Below, piece after piece: positions 37,441 through 49,629 of a stretch of DNA of 64,000 bases (positions are counted from its first letter, which is position 1; the number at the start of each line of letters is the position of its first letter). Made by a program: the position numbers and the translations under genes. The DNA comes from Leuctra nigra (lineage: Eukaryota; Arthropoda; Insecta; Plecoptera; Leuctridae), in assembly GCA_934045905.1 (NCBI GenBank), contig OW203763.1, forward strand, positions 18,978,948-19,042,947. The letters are read 5' to 3'. The notes under the pieces were generated by a model that had not been told where the DNA came from, did no database searches, and saw only the letters and a program-made list of their open reading frames with translations.

Positions 37441-38290
37441 ATACTCCATTTACCTGAAGTTTGTTTCCTCCCTTAAACTAAGCTTTAAATTAGTTCTGAT
37501 AGATAATGTGAAAAGGGAAACGCGTATTTGTTTGTTATATTGTTACAACACGTTTGGTATCCTGTGTTATCACCCTCGGTGATCTAATAGAGTTGTATTA
37601 TTAATGATAGAAATGGTCGTGTACAAGATATGGCTTTGAACTAGTTGTAAAATGTCTACGTGCGTTCAAATGAAACTTCTGCCATTAATTTTGTGAAAAT
37701 AGCGCCAGTGAGTTTGCGTGGATGGCGTACGAAATGAGGGGAGATTTTTGAGCTCTTATTAAATTCACAGAAAGCCGTTGTTATGTTTTAACATTGGGGA
37801 AAAATATAAATTAGCTATATTTTTTCGCAAAATTCTGACTTGGCAGCGCTAAATTTGTTTCATCGTGTATCTTTGTTGTATAAAATTCCAGTGTTGACAA
37901 TGCAACATCCAAAAAATTAGAATACGACCAACGAGAATATCAAAGACGATGCATAAAAATAATTTACAACCAAAAATGTTCAGTAACAAAGCCAAACATC
38001 ACGATCGTATCTGTAAATGGTCTGGAAGACATTTCGAGATCCCCACAGCTATGCTTTTATGACTCTCTATGCAAAAGATTCGGACATACAAAAACTATAA
38101 TCTTAAAAGAAAAAACAAAATCCTTTTAGAATCTCGGAAACTCTAAAACCATTTCATATCGATGACTTATTCATATTGTGGAGTATTTCTTGTTCTGATT
38201 GTTTTACTATTGAATATTTTACGTTTCATCTCTTTCAAACTTGATGCCTTCACATGATTCATGTAGTAAATAATATGATTGATCTTATTC
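37441..38290. other. AT-rich stretch, nothing recognised
   Basis: No supported gene. Confidence 0.5.
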
Positions 38291-38295
38291 AACTG

Positions 38296-38323
38296 GCAAG
38301 TTGCAAGTTGCAAGTTGCAAGTC
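38296..38323. repeat. Heptamer tandem repeat (GCAAGTT)
   Basis: Four 7-bp units, the last GCAAGTC; related 'gcaagtctcaagtctcaa' follows at about 38344. Confidence 0.85.
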
Positions 38324-38544
38324 GAAACTTCCAATACGTACTTTGCAAGTCTCAAGTCTCAATGACAAACATCTAGAGACTTGAGCACATCTTAGCAGCC
38401 ATCTTAAAACGAGAGAGCTTTTAGGCTTCAATTCTGGCCGAAATCCAAAATTAAACGAATTCATGTCACCGGCTCTTCAATAAGATTGATCGTGTTCGAT
38501 TCCTGGTACAAATACGTCACTAGATGAGACCACGCCTCCCTTCT

Positions 38545-38730
38545 TTAGAATCCAGTGGCATTTCGTTGATATTTCAACATCCTGATCTCTTCTTCGCGAG
38601 ATAGACGCATCGTCTGTCCGATTGTCTGACCGGCGTCGGCAATCAATGATGGATCAAACTTATCGAAGAGGGGAACTCTATAATAGACGTAGGGGATGAC
38701 TTTTACCATTCCACTTTCCGAACTTGCCAA
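38545..38730 (-). CDS. Protein-like short ORF, uncertain exon or small protein
   Basis: A minus-strand frame of 61-64 codons ends at TAA (38545). It has an internal ATG giving a 53-residue peptide beginning MVKVIPYVYYRVPLFDKFD and ending LKYQRNATGF. Amino-acid composition is balanced (acidic, basic, aromatic), third-position GC is near 50% against an AT-rich background, and the 3' half looks helical (LSREEEIRMLKYQ). No signal peptide, recognised domain or strong splice acceptor is seen. Its length alone is within chance. I do not recognise a family. Confidence 0.28.
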   Translation of the reverse strand: MASSESGMVKVIPYVYYRVPLFDKFDPSLIADAGQTIGQTMRLSREEEIRMLKYQRNATGF

Positions 38731-38766
38731 ATACCTTCCTTAATCCTTTTCTTTTAACTCTCTATT

Positions 38767-39057
38767 TTACTCTTGTCTTACTCGTCTGATCAAGTTTAAG
38801 CATAGGAAGGATCTGGAATAGATTTCGAACTTTCTCTCCATTATTATCTGGAGATAAAGGGCGAGAAAATGCAGGCATTGTTGACTCTGTGCGGGCTCGC
38901 TGGACTGCCATTCAATTCGGGTTCGATCTCTGTAATGTTTGTCCATCTTCAGCGCCAATGCTATATAAGCAAATACTCGGTTGTTTTCAACACACAGGCA
39001 AGATCTTCGTAATTCCATCCTTCTCACTTCCCAAACATTTCCATGGCAATCAATCAT
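38767..39057 (-). CDS. Protein-like ORF upstream of the previous one, uncertain
   Basis: A minus-strand ATG frame of 96 codons starts 37 bp from the ORF at 38730 on the same strand and lies in a GC-richer patch. A donor-like ACGAGTAAGA occurs near its 3' end (about 38787), but the interval to the next ORF is too short and the phases do not match for a simple intron. The + strand here carries 'gggttcgatctc' (about 38928), a B-box-like motif, so part of it may be SINE-derived. No domain recognised. Confidence 0.22.
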   Translation of the reverse strand: MIDCHGNVWEVRRMELRRSCLCVENNRVFAYIALALKMDKHYRDRTRIEWQSSEPAQSQQCLHFLALYLQIIMERKFEIYSRSFLCLNLIRRVRQE

Positions 39058-39079
39058 GGACGTTCAAAGAGTGAACCTT

Positions 39080-42000
39080 AACTTAAATACATCGATTTTC
39101 TCGTTTTCTTCTTGATATCTACAATTTTCTCAGTGTCGCAGCTGTAAGTATTGGGTATTGTGTATAAACAAGAGTGTGATCTCTATCATGACTGATAAAG
39201 ATAATCTTTGCGACGTGTTTTGCTTTTTGCGATGTTTAATGTTGACTTTATATGGACTTTGATGGATTGAAACTGTCTATTACACCGACAGGTTGCAGAA
39301 TATTTAACTAAATTATCTCACAAACGTGTATCTACATAATAATCAATGTTGCACAAATACATTCATTGAATAGGGAGTCAGCTGTATGATAAGAACAAAA
39401 TGTCGGCATTTTAACTAAGAAAATTTAAGATAAATGTTTGTGACTCCATTTAAGGTTCATATCATTTAAACCAAGACATAAATGAAAGGATATTATGTCA
39501 CCAACTGGTAAAAATCTGTTTTTTAAAAAACTCCCTCTTGACATTTTCACACTACCGATTGTCATCAGCAATGTTTGATCTCATCAAAAACCCGTCTAAT
39601 ATAATAGTCTGGGGCGTTTTCTTCTTCATTTGAAATGCTGTAAGACTGAGATGTCAACAGAGAGGAGCTTCCGACCTTAACATATATCACAGTCTGAGCT
39701 TTAAAAGATCGCGTCGACTTAACGAGTACCGCGTCGGGGGTTACAGAAAGCTTTCAATTCGTCTCAAAAAAAAAAAGAAAATAAACCCCACCCTCACAAT
39801 TTTTTATTTCCCCGTCTTGGTCGCTTTCATTGTGATCTATTTTCTCGGAAGAAATGAATTCATTGAGAGTGAAAGTGTGTGCAAGTATTCATATCAGCTT
39901 CTAATGTCAAGATAGTAAATGATTAGTGGTTGGAGACACCCACGGTGAGCCATTACTTTAAACACCCGGGATCTGGACTAAGATTGAACCCTTGAGTGAC
40001 AGCGAAGACGGTTTTCATCATCATCATTCATCTCCTATACTTTTCTTCTTTTACGTTTCCTTCTATTTTCACAACCCCCAAGTAGAGAAGTGGAGTATAG
40101 AGAAGCGCAACGAAAATAACCGAAAGAGGGTGGGAAAAATAGTAATTGTCATCTTCCGTTTGATTGTCTCTTTTGGTGTTATTCTCGCTATGGAACACCA
40201 TCTTTGTTTTAACAATGTGTTGTTCTTCTTCCAAGCTCGAACAATCGAAGATAAAAACAACAAAGAGGCGAGAACATAGCCCATGTAACAGCTTATTAAA
40301 ATCAAACAAAAGTAGATTTTTTTAACAAATTTAGTAGGTAGTTCACTTCGCAGGTGTTTTGTTTATTTTTCAATTCAATTCAATCGGTTTGTTATGAAAT
40401 TGCATCAACATGTTCATCTTCTAAGTTAGAACATAACAAACTTGGCAGTCTTATTGAATTTCAGCTCAATTGCATTCTGACATCTTCAATTTGAAATCAA
40501 TTACGTTATCCATGTTGGCAATTGAATCCACAAGCCGAGTTAACTAGGACTGCATCTGATCAAACTCGATCAATTAGATTGCATGCAAATCGAGTCTATT
40601 ACTCTGACATGGTGCTCTAGCTGAATGTCAATGTAATAGCTGTCAGAGAATTGAAGCTGCATAATCTCATCTCGTGATATACACTCAAATATAAACGAGA
40701 TCATGAATTTATGAATTAAAAATCCAGTGCGTATTTTTGTTTCCCTTCCCCTGAATGTTTTTCTATTCTTAATCTTGATTACGGCAAAAATAATAATATA
40801 TTGCGGATCAAGTTGGCTCCGGTGGAAAAGCTTTGGACTAAGGACTTTCATTACGGAGTCCCTTTTTCGATTCCTGAGGGTGTTTCGTGGCTTCTCTCAT
40901 TCACGAAGCAAAACCTAGGGAGGTTCTTACCTACTTGTAAGTTGTAAGCTATGACCACCTCTTCTCCACCATTTTTCCTCATCATTCTTACCAACAAATC
41001 CCAATCATTTTATTCTGACGTTAATGAAATGATTTAGAAGTAAGTAACCTTCATATTATATTGTATAGAAGCCATCCCTCGGTATGCAAATATCAATTTA
41101 GTTGGGCAACTAATACTACGTCTGTGTACGACTGGTAGTCGCTGTTAGGGGTAAATTGTTTGATAATAATGGAGGTGACTCTACACCCGCCGACACAAAA
41201 ATGCATGCTTTCCCGATAATTCTAATAGGCGAAACACGTCGTTCTTTGATTTCGTGGGTGTATTATTGGAACCATCCCATCATTTGTTTTGTACTGATTG
41301 TAGTGATAAACAGCAATCAGTATAATCGGGCCCAGGAGACTACATTTCGAGGTCTTCTGACTTCTCATCAGATATGTTCTCTGTCGGATGATGGTACTTG
41401 GGGAGGGGGGTGGGGGAGATTGAGTTGGGGATTAGCTTCTGTGTTAGACACACGCCTAAACGTGAGGTGTCAAAGCGTCGGAAGGAACCAGGGTAAACAG
41501 ATGCATCAGACATTGTCACTTCCGGTAACCGAAACTTGTTGCCACGCGGAGAACGATCGAGGAATATAAACAATTCAACTTGTCTCGTGTTACGTCAAGT
41601 TCTGAAACTCACAATGCGAGGTGCAAAGTATTTGATCCTCAGTCAGATCGCGGCTGAAGCTATTTACTTTTCAGTAGTGTTTAACGTCGCACTATTCTGC
41701 AGCAAGTCTAATGGCGACGGTTGATTTATTATGGTGATGATGAATAATTGGCAACGACGGCAGGTGGGAAGGTTGCGGTCGTGGTCTATTAGTACATTCT
41801 CGTGAATTTGCGTCTCGACTGAGGGAAAACGTGAAAAACCTCAGTCAGGAACTGCGGCTGTAGTTCATTGCAGAGAATAAACTATTTTACATGACTGTAC
41901 TTTCATCTGGAGGTTAATTATTGCGAGATGATTACGGAGAAAAGAGTTGTGGAATTTATGCAAACAAAGGAATGTTATGAAAAAAGAACTGTTATGTATG

Positions 42001-44945
42001 TAATTGAGACACTATATTAAGGAGATTTATTCAGCTGAATTCGCAGAACACGTTTTAACCGAAAGTAAAAATTCAAACTAAATCATAAAGAATTCATATC
42101 TCCAGCAAAATGTTGGTTGGACTATATAATATCTCTAACTAAATTGTCAATTACTTTAAGAGAAAAGTTTGTGTTTGTGTTCAGAAATGTTTTATATACT
42201 TACTGTAATTTGTGAATGCATATTTATAGCATTTTTATTATTCGAAATCGTATCTTATAGCATCGTTGGGCACAATTATGGGTGCCATGAATGATAGGTT
42301 TTGGTAGCAATTCATAAGATGCTGTTAGCACTTTGGAGTCGGGCACTAAAATATGATCAACGCAGTAAAACGAAAGTGAAAAGCTCTTCTTATCTAGAAG
42401 GGTGAAACGACAAAAACATATGAAAGTTGCCCTAACAAAACTAAAGGGATGAAATCTAGAGGATTTTCGTATAAGATATGGCGCAATAAAAAATAGAGCA
42501 TGTTTCCTACTGGAAGGATATCCATTTGGCTTAGAGGAGGTTGTAGTAACAAATCATTATGTTTTATTGTAGATTTGTCTCCAATTGTAAACTACTTCAG
42601 TGAGATACGAGAAAATGCTGCATGCGTCTCTTGGAAGATGTAATCCATCCTTGCGATTCTATCTAAAATAGCACTTCTTATTTCTCAAGATAAAAAGTTT
42701 TGCCTGGAAATATGTCACTCTTTCCTTTGGAGATAAATTCTTAGCAGGAGATGCAACACTTTGCATGAGTACGTGAACAACTGGTCTTAGACCGATGAAG
42801 ACACTTTTACGGGGAAACTCATTTTCGTGAAGTTTAAAGTATTTTTGTCAAATTTGAATATGAAAGTAAAGAAATCTGATGGTTTCCTACATCAGATTCG
42901 TTTGAAGAATTTTTAGTTTTTAATTACAAATTAAAAAATTAATCATGGTTACATACTTCTATAAATATCAAAAGGAGAGGAAGAGATTTTTTTTGTTTGA
43001 GTTTATTTTGGGAAAAACGAAATGCATGTACACTGGCACTCGTTCCTCGTAAGCAAACTATTCCTGTTGATATGCGATCTTTTCATTTCAGTTCCATATT
43101 GAAAATAATACTACATGTTACTTTAAAAAAAAAGTAGCTGATAATTTACTTTAGAGACACTGGAAGAACTTGCACGACCTCTATCAATTTTTAAATCCGT
43201 TTGAAAAAGGTCCGCACTTTGCTTTCATGCCAAACCAAATTCACGTAATAAATGGAAGAGGAATCAACATAATTTTTTTATGTAGACTATTTTTCTGTGA
43301 GAGCGATATCGTTATTGTCCGTCCTCGTTCTAGAGCGCAAGTCAACAATGCAATTCCATAAAATAAATCACTCATCTCATTTCCTAACTACTACCTATAT
43401 AATTTCATAAAAAAATCGTTATCTCCGCAAAAGTCTAAAAGCAGGCCACATATGAAATGATCGGAGTTAGTTCCATAGTCGAGGGTCAAATGATTCATAA
43501 CTCACGATGTAAAAGAGTTGCTATAGAATCATCAGTCATGTCAAGAGTGAAGGAGCTAGATGAAACCAGCAGTGTTGAGTGACAAGTGAGTGATCGTCCA
43601 GTATATTGACTTGTTCCTGAATAAATAGCTCTCTATATAGTGGGTAGAAAATACGCGACTCTAGTGCTCAAAACGGCTTCAAGTGGCCTCTAGTGAGAGT
43701 GGGGTAGCAACCCTAGCAACACCTCAATCTATGCAGCAGAAGTCGACTAATAAACCTGTCCAAAGGAAAACAAAGTGAACAAAACAAAGGCAATAAAGAA
43801 AAGGCACAAACAAACAGACAGCCGATGCACAGTTGTTAAATAAAATAAAATTGTGTCTTTGGCTCTAGTCTATACTAAATGATGTCTTAAAACAAAGGTT
43901 TAACAACATTGATGTTTATGGCTTGACGGCAATGGTTTAAGGATTGTCAGGGGGGCATTTGCCGAACAGTCTTAGCGGGGAATATGTCATTGGTTCACTT
44001 TACGTGAGTTCTATTTAGAGACAGATAGTAATATTAAATACTATTATCCTGACTAATGCCAGATGCTTAGTCCCAGTGCAGTTCATGTTGCGATTAATAG
44101 AGTTAATCCTGGATTAGTTCTACTTTCTTCTTTTTATTTTAATTTTCCGCAAGTTTTCAGTTCAATATGTAAATTGCTTCTTCTTCTAACTGGAATCTTT
44201 AATATACACAAATGAAAAACTTAACTGCTCATGGACATATATACCTATTCGTAGCGCTGTTTGTAAAAGCGTTGCAACTGTTTTAATCAAGTCTTTTAGA
44301 AACTGGCTCAAAAAGATAACAGAACGGCTGCTTTGTCGGGACTGGGTTTAGGATTCAGCTGTTTTGAACGGATTGAACATTTTCTTAGAAAACCATTGAA
44401 TGTCGCCCGAAGGAAGTTGCTGGAAAAGTTACTGGAAGGATCAACATTGCATCTTCACAGGCCCCGACTCGATGCAAATTCATCGCGCAATAGGAAACAA
44501 TTTACTTAAATTTCCATTAATTATGTTCGAGTAATTAAGACCTAAGGCTTAGCGAGCTTTTGGAGGTGATTTTATGATAATTACCGGTCGTGATTAGTGA
44601 TTATTTGCATACATCCCTGATTCAATGACTGCAAGAAGAGAACGGATCCAAACTCAAACAGAAGATAACACTTCAGTGGTGCTGAGGAGACATAAAAAAG
44701 AAAGATGAAAATATTGCGGTTATAAAAAGTTGTTTATTATTTTCTCGCCTTTCTTGTATAACAATGTTTTATGTTTCTGGAAACTTTACGGTTTGTGAAT
44801 TTTTATATTTCTATTTTTTCTTTCTTTCTTTTCTCACTGTTGGGAATAATTTGACTGGAAAATCCTGCTAGATTTATATTTCAAGTGGGCAAAGAAAACG
44901 TACGAGTCATAAAACCGGCAACTCTTCTAGTTTTGTCTGTGCATG
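39080..44945. other. Long non-coding stretch
   Basis: The longest non-gap open frame of the window (137 codons, + strand, 41156-41569) is here. It starts from TTG, has no domain, and its length is about what chance gives in 64 kb. A G-rich run at 41400-41430 has four G tracts, but one loop is long. No other feature supported. Confidence 0.5.
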
Positions 44946-44949
44946 CTCG

Positions 44950-45058
44950 TCGTCAAGCCAAAATACACGTTTGTCGTCAAGCCAAAATACATGTTTGTTG
45001 TCAATGCAGGACATGATTATTGTCAATAGGACATGATTGTTGCTAGGAATAGAACTAC
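44950..45058. repeat. Degenerate 24-30 bp minisatellite
   Basis: 'gtcgtcaagccaaaatacac' is repeated, then grades into 'gttgtcaatgcaggacatg' units. Related units resume at about 45370-45430 (gacatgtttcttatc, attgcaggacaag), so the array is split by the palindromic element. Confidence 0.65.
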
Positions 45059-45066
45059 TTTGGATT

Positions 45067-45362
45067 TTGATATTGAATATCGATATCTATTTTGTATCGA
45101 TATATATCGTTATTTTTAAAACATTTATTGCTACGTTATTTAATTTACTTAATCGCCGACGTTTCGCCAATTCTCTAGTCGTTCTTTTCAAGGCGCAATT
45201 CAGTAAAACTAAGTAAAACAGGGAATGAAAAATCTGAACCACGCTACTGTCAAATATATTTTAAAAAAATTGAAAATAACGATATATTGATATTCAAATA
45301 CTCATGTATCGATATTACGACATTTTTTCCACATCGAATGTGTATCGATATATCGATATTTC
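45067..45362. mobile_element. Palindromic element with five TATCGATA sites
   Basis: The left arm (to about 45122) and right arm (from about 45261) are imperfect inverted repeats around 'atatatcgttattttt'. TATCGATA occurs exactly at 45078, 45095, 45307, 45343 and 45351. The centre holds 'atcgccgacgtttcgccaa' and 'ttcaaggcgc'; the gacgtttcg phrase is of a type I recall from arthropod repeats. It interrupts a minisatellite, which supports insertion. Confidence 0.6.
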
Positions 45363-46387
45363 TCTTTCATGCATGACATATTTGTTGAGTTGTCAGTAAA
45401 GACATGTTTCTTATCATTGCAGGACAAGTCCAGTTATTCTTCAAACAAATATTTTTTTTTTTTTTTTTAAATTGATAAAGCCAGAACGTGAACGTATAGT
45501 AATAATATTCCTCTAATAACTCGCGAAAGTTGATTTGGTGTCAACAAATTTAACTCTTTGACACATTTAAACTTACCTCAGATTCGATTTAGACAATAAC
45601 TCGGTTTTGTGATAATCATTTGATAAAACATATTCGCAATTTTACGCAAATTATCCATCAGTGATATTTTTCAATTTATAAAGTTAAGTTAAGTAAAAAT
45701 ACGACTAAATGAATACAAAAAGAAACTATTTTTTGAAGCTACCACTACGAATAATCCTATCACAGAAGATCACAGATCTTGCCAAAGTTCCAATTCTCAT
45801 CTCATGGGAGGATCAAATACAGGATGATTCAGGAGCAGGGAAGAGAGGAATAGGAACTATGAGAAGCGATGTGACGGATGCAGATGTCATTACATAATTA
45901 GATTTCAGGATCCCTGGGACTGCAAGCAGGTTGCACGTTCCATAGCTGAAGTTAACCCGAGCTGTCTTGCGGTTAACTCGAAGTGGGTTACACCCTCAGC
46001 GACATAGAACGAAGAATTGCACAAGTCAGCAAGGTGACAATATTCGACTAATACATGCTACGATATTGCATTATGTCACGTCTACTCCATAGTGACAGCG
46101 TAACGTAATGTTGAATCATTATTCTTCATCAATTACTTCTGTTAGATATTAATTATATTCGATATTGTGAGAGAGCTCTAGGAAATATAGTAAAACATTC
46201 AGGATCTTGTGTCTATATACCGCGTTTGAAACCCTTTTTGTAACACACAAATCCAACGTGTATAAAGTAAATATGATGCATTATGCATTCGTATAATACT
46301 CGTGAATGCATGCAATAGTGAGTAGATGTGAGTAGATGTTGCTCATACGTTCTCTGGCACAAGGCAATGCGAAATCCTCGAATAGTA
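45363..46387. other. AT-rich stretch
   Basis: Contains minisatellite remnants to about 45430 and a T17 tract at 45452-45468. No gene. Confidence 0.5.
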
Positions 46388-46424
46388 GAGGGAGGGAGAG
46401 AGAGAGAGAGAGTGTGTGTGTGTT
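46388..46424. repeat. (GA)n(GT)n compound microsatellite
   Basis: GAGAGA run passing directly into GTGTGT. Confidence 0.95.
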
Positions 46425-46499
46425 TGAATTTCCAGACCACTGGTGTAGAAATTGAACTGCTGCACATGCGGATGTATTGGACGCAATAGGATGGGCCGG

Positions 46500-46615
46500 A
46501 TATGTGCATCATCAAACTTAATGACGTCACCGTCCAGTCACGTGATGGTGACAGTGACTTGGGCCCCTGCAGCCCCTGGGCCCCTGGGCTCTCTCGCCAT
46601 CTCTCTCCTCTAGGT
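46500..46615. promoter_or_regulatory. GC-rich cluster with CRE and E-box palindromes (weak)
   Basis: TGACGTCAC at 46522 and TCACGTGA at 46538 are palindromic CRE and E-box motifs 8 bp apart, followed by a GC-rich 'gcccctgggcccctgggc' segment. No transcript start or ORF is attached; regulatory function is inference. Confidence 0.25.
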
Positions 46616-46849
46616 CTCTTTTAGTACTCCTCTTCATGATACGTTTCCTATAAAACGGACACTTGGTGCTCGTAAGAAAGTGTGCTATATCTTTAGTGAT
46701 TGGTGACAGTTTCAGCCTCTATTGCTTTGGTCCATGAAAGAGAAGGGTGGTGAATGTCCTGCAAGGGTGACATGTGGAACCGATAACAAGAGGTAATCCC
46801 AGTGATGGCATCATTACCAACATTCACGTACGACCGTTTAGAACCTACG

Positions 46850-46945
46850 ATCCTTGGGCATTCGGGAGCAAATCCTACAAATATTCCGTGGTTATTTCAC
46901 TTGCTGGGCGTCAGCTCTCTAATGGCTATCTAGGTAAAAATGATC
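46850..46945 (-). mobile_element. Decayed tRNA-SINE copy (weak)
   Basis: 'tcacttgctgggcgtcagct' closely resembles the anticodon/D-arm part of copy A (tcacttgccgggcgagagct) in the same orientation; the T arm is unrecognisable. Confidence 0.3.
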
Positions 46946-47299
46946 TGGTTTATGACGTATAATTTTAGGGTTTATGAATATTCAATGAATAATGAATTAA
47001 TCGGATAATGCTGCAATTTGAATTGGAAATTTACTTTTTTTTAATAGATAGTTGACTTGTCTAAATTGATTTTAAACATTTGCTTAAAAGCATAGTCTCC
47101 ACAAACAAGTTATTGAGCCCAATAATATTGCACCGTTATTAATTATATATTAAACAATTTTAACTTTGAAATTGGATATTATTTGCATTGTAAAAAGTAC
47201 TCCGTGTAAAAATACCAGCCATGTCTCTTCTACTAAACAGAACTAAAATAAATCTAAAAATTCAGCACTGAAAAGTAGTGATATCAAATATAGTGATGG
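46946..47299. other. AT-rich stretch, nothing recognised
   Basis: No supported gene. Confidence 0.5.
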
Positions 47300-47512
47300 T
47301 AGGCTTGAAATATATGGTAGGGTGGGTCATAGCTACACATTAAGATATATTGCAGGAAAGTGAGATTTCCTATTTTTAAGATCAAGTAGCCCTAAAATTC
47401 CATTTAGATCTGTAGTGTAAAAGTATTTGGTAGCTCCCAGCCTTTTTATATTAATGTTAGGCATTTTAACGGTAAGTTGTGTGAAAGTGTGAGTGCCGTA
47501 CGACTTAGCCTT
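47300..47512. repeat. Dispersed repeat, copy 2
   Basis: Diverged copy of 884-1066 in the same orientation, with shared phrases in order. The CRE/ETS array and the Helitron-like part that adjoin copy 1 are absent here. Confidence 0.6.
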
Positions 47513-47721
47513 ATCGACAATTCCTCGAGTTCAGATTCTGCTCAAGTTTCAAAATAATTAAAATTCATTCAAAAAATTGCTGGCAGCTTTTGTCAACCAG
47601 ATATGGACGAGAAAACGGCATCTTTCATACTGAACTAAAATCTGCTTATTTTATTGCAAAAATACAAATATTTTAAATGAAGCTCAACCTACGTGATCAT
47701 GTTAACACAACAATGTTATGG

Positions 47722-47747
47722 ATTACATGCAATGTAATGCATGTAAT
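47722..47747. other. Perfect 10-bp stem hairpin
   Basis: ATTACATGCA and TGCATGTAAT flank a 6-nt loop. Isolated; function unknown. Confidence 0.8.
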
Positions 47748-47749
47748 GG

Positions 47750-48965
47750 TTCTACTCTAACAATTTGCAACATGGAGTCAATGAGCGTTGAAGTTTGAAA
47801 AGAACAACAGAACACAGACGAAAACAAACTGCTCTCTGCTTTCTGTTACGAGTTGAGATCAAATTGAACATCAATTTTGTGGTATAACAAAAGCACAAGG
47901 AAAACCGCTAAAAATATAGTAAAAAATATGGAAATTGGCGAGAGAACAATTGCATTTTGATGTTGGGAAAAATTAAAAACATATTTTTTAATTACTCCCC
48001 TACTAGTTACCCTTTAATGGCATTTGTGTTGAAAATTGATTCTGCTTTGCAATTCAACGATCACATAATTAGATTGTTTGTCTACACTGGTAGCCGTCAT
48101 CTATGTTTGCTGTCGTGGTTTCTACTGTACACTTGTGTCAGCCATGATGTAGGTACAATGAGCTTAACTTTCTCATTAAATTGTCGATAATAAATTGACC
48201 GATGTTGAGGAAATAGAGGGTAAGCTAGCTAGCAAGTCCAGCCATGTATTGGCCTCAGGTGGTCTGCTCTGGATGAAGCTAATAACAAGCCGGCAAATGA
48301 ACGGGCTTTCAGACGCAGACCAATCGTACACCAGTGACCAGATCATTCCAAAAGGAAGACGGATGTATAAAAACACACTCGTATACGTGGAATAGAGAGT
48401 TTTCAGTCTGAAACATTACTGTCAACTTTAGAAGAGACATTCTTTTAACTAAATTAATTTTTTACTCGTGTCTGAAACAAGATTAATGGTATGGCCTCTG
48501 AAGTCGGAATCTATAGTCATTCATGGAATTCAACGTTGCACATTTATATTAGATACGAAAAATCTGTGTTTTTCGTTACTTCAAACCGAATCACACCTAA
48601 AATCATAAACTTATAACAACTAAATCAATGATAATATAATCAATTAGTGCAAATACAATTTGTAATAAATCATTCTATTATCCTTGTCGTCAACTTTCTT
48701 TCAACTCTCTATATTTCATCTTACTTCTCTTTTTGATTATTGTATTCGTAACAAATTGCATTGTTATTCATTTGTATAAAAATATCTCGCCTTCTAATTG
48801 ACAGGACCTTATATTATACTCTATTGTTTAGTTGCAATCATTATTTAAAGTTTGTTCTTTAATTATTTTGTGATTTTTTGCTATTATATTTGGCTTTAGA
48901 CTCTAGAGTAAATATTCAGGAAAACTGGTGGCAATTTCCATCCAACAGAGTAATTGAACGAGCTT
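47750..48965. other. Non-coding stretch with one coding-like patch
   Basis: A + strand open frame from about 48179 to the TAG at 48396 (about 72 codons) is GC-richer than its surroundings and protein-like, but has no ATG start, no domain and no clear splice sites. Confidence 0.4.
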
Positions 48966-49165
48966 NNNNNNNNNNNNNNNNNNNNNNNNNNNNNNNNNNN
49001 NNNNNNNNNNNNNNNNNNNNNNNNNNNNNNNNNNNNNNNNNNNNNNNNNNNNNNNNNNNNNNNNNNNNNNNNNNNNNNNNNNNNNNNNNNNNNNNNNNNN
49101 NNNNNNNNNNNNNNNNNNNNNNNNNNNNNNNNNNNNNNNNNNNNNNNNNNNNNNNNNNNNNNNNN
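48966..49165. other. Assembly gap, 200 N
   Basis: Exactly 200 N; spanning ORFs are artefacts. Confidence 1.
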
Positions 49166-49434
49166 GTCTAAAAATGTGAACAAATCTATTTTATTTTAGT
49201 TGGCCGCCACACTTGTAAAGTGGTTGAGATAGTGAACAGAAAAAAAGTAATTTAATTTCCAATCCTCACCATCACATATACATCCACTCAATAATCTATT
49301 TGGATTAACCTATTTAGTAATAATTGTGTACTATATAATAATCATAAACACAATTGAATTATCACAAGCCATTTGAACATAAACTAGTCGAATCGATCCT
49401 ATTTTGATTTGATTCAAAATATCGTGGCTATGAT

Positions 49435-49625
49435 CGTTCATGGACAGTTGAATCGACGACCTAAAGCTTGAATGTGAATTGAATGATGACTGGATGATGG
49501 AATGAATGATAGATTGGATGATAGAATGACAATGTTCACCTCCAGGCTTCTGAACATTACATCCCATTGCTGCCTGAAGCCAGATTCGAACCGGGAACAG
49601 CTAATTGATTACCAATCAATAGTGT
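49435..49625 (-). mobile_element. tRNA-Thr-like SINE (third type) with repeat tail
   Basis: On the minus strand an anticodon arm ATTGA-TTGGTAA-TCAAT (U33 present, anticodon GGT, Thr) is followed by 'gttcccggttcgaatctgg', a good B box. The tail passes through 'aatgggatgtaatgttcag' into a CATC/CATT-rich degenerate repeat (+ strand 49479-49530). The 5' part of the tRNA is missing. Confidence 0.6.
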
Positions 49626-49629
49626 TTTT

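Noticed and set aside
41156..41569. 137-codon ORF, the longest without gap bases
   Set aside because: Starts at TTG, has no domain or codon bias, and one ORF of this length is expected by chance in 64 kb over six frames.
46213..46530. 105-codon minus-strand ORF
   Set aside because: Runs through the GA/GT microsatellite; no coding evidence.
46774..46962. 62-codon protein-like + ORF ending near a GGTAAAA donor
   Set aside because: Overlaps sequence similar to the SINE anticodon/D-arm region, so it is probably decayed repeat.
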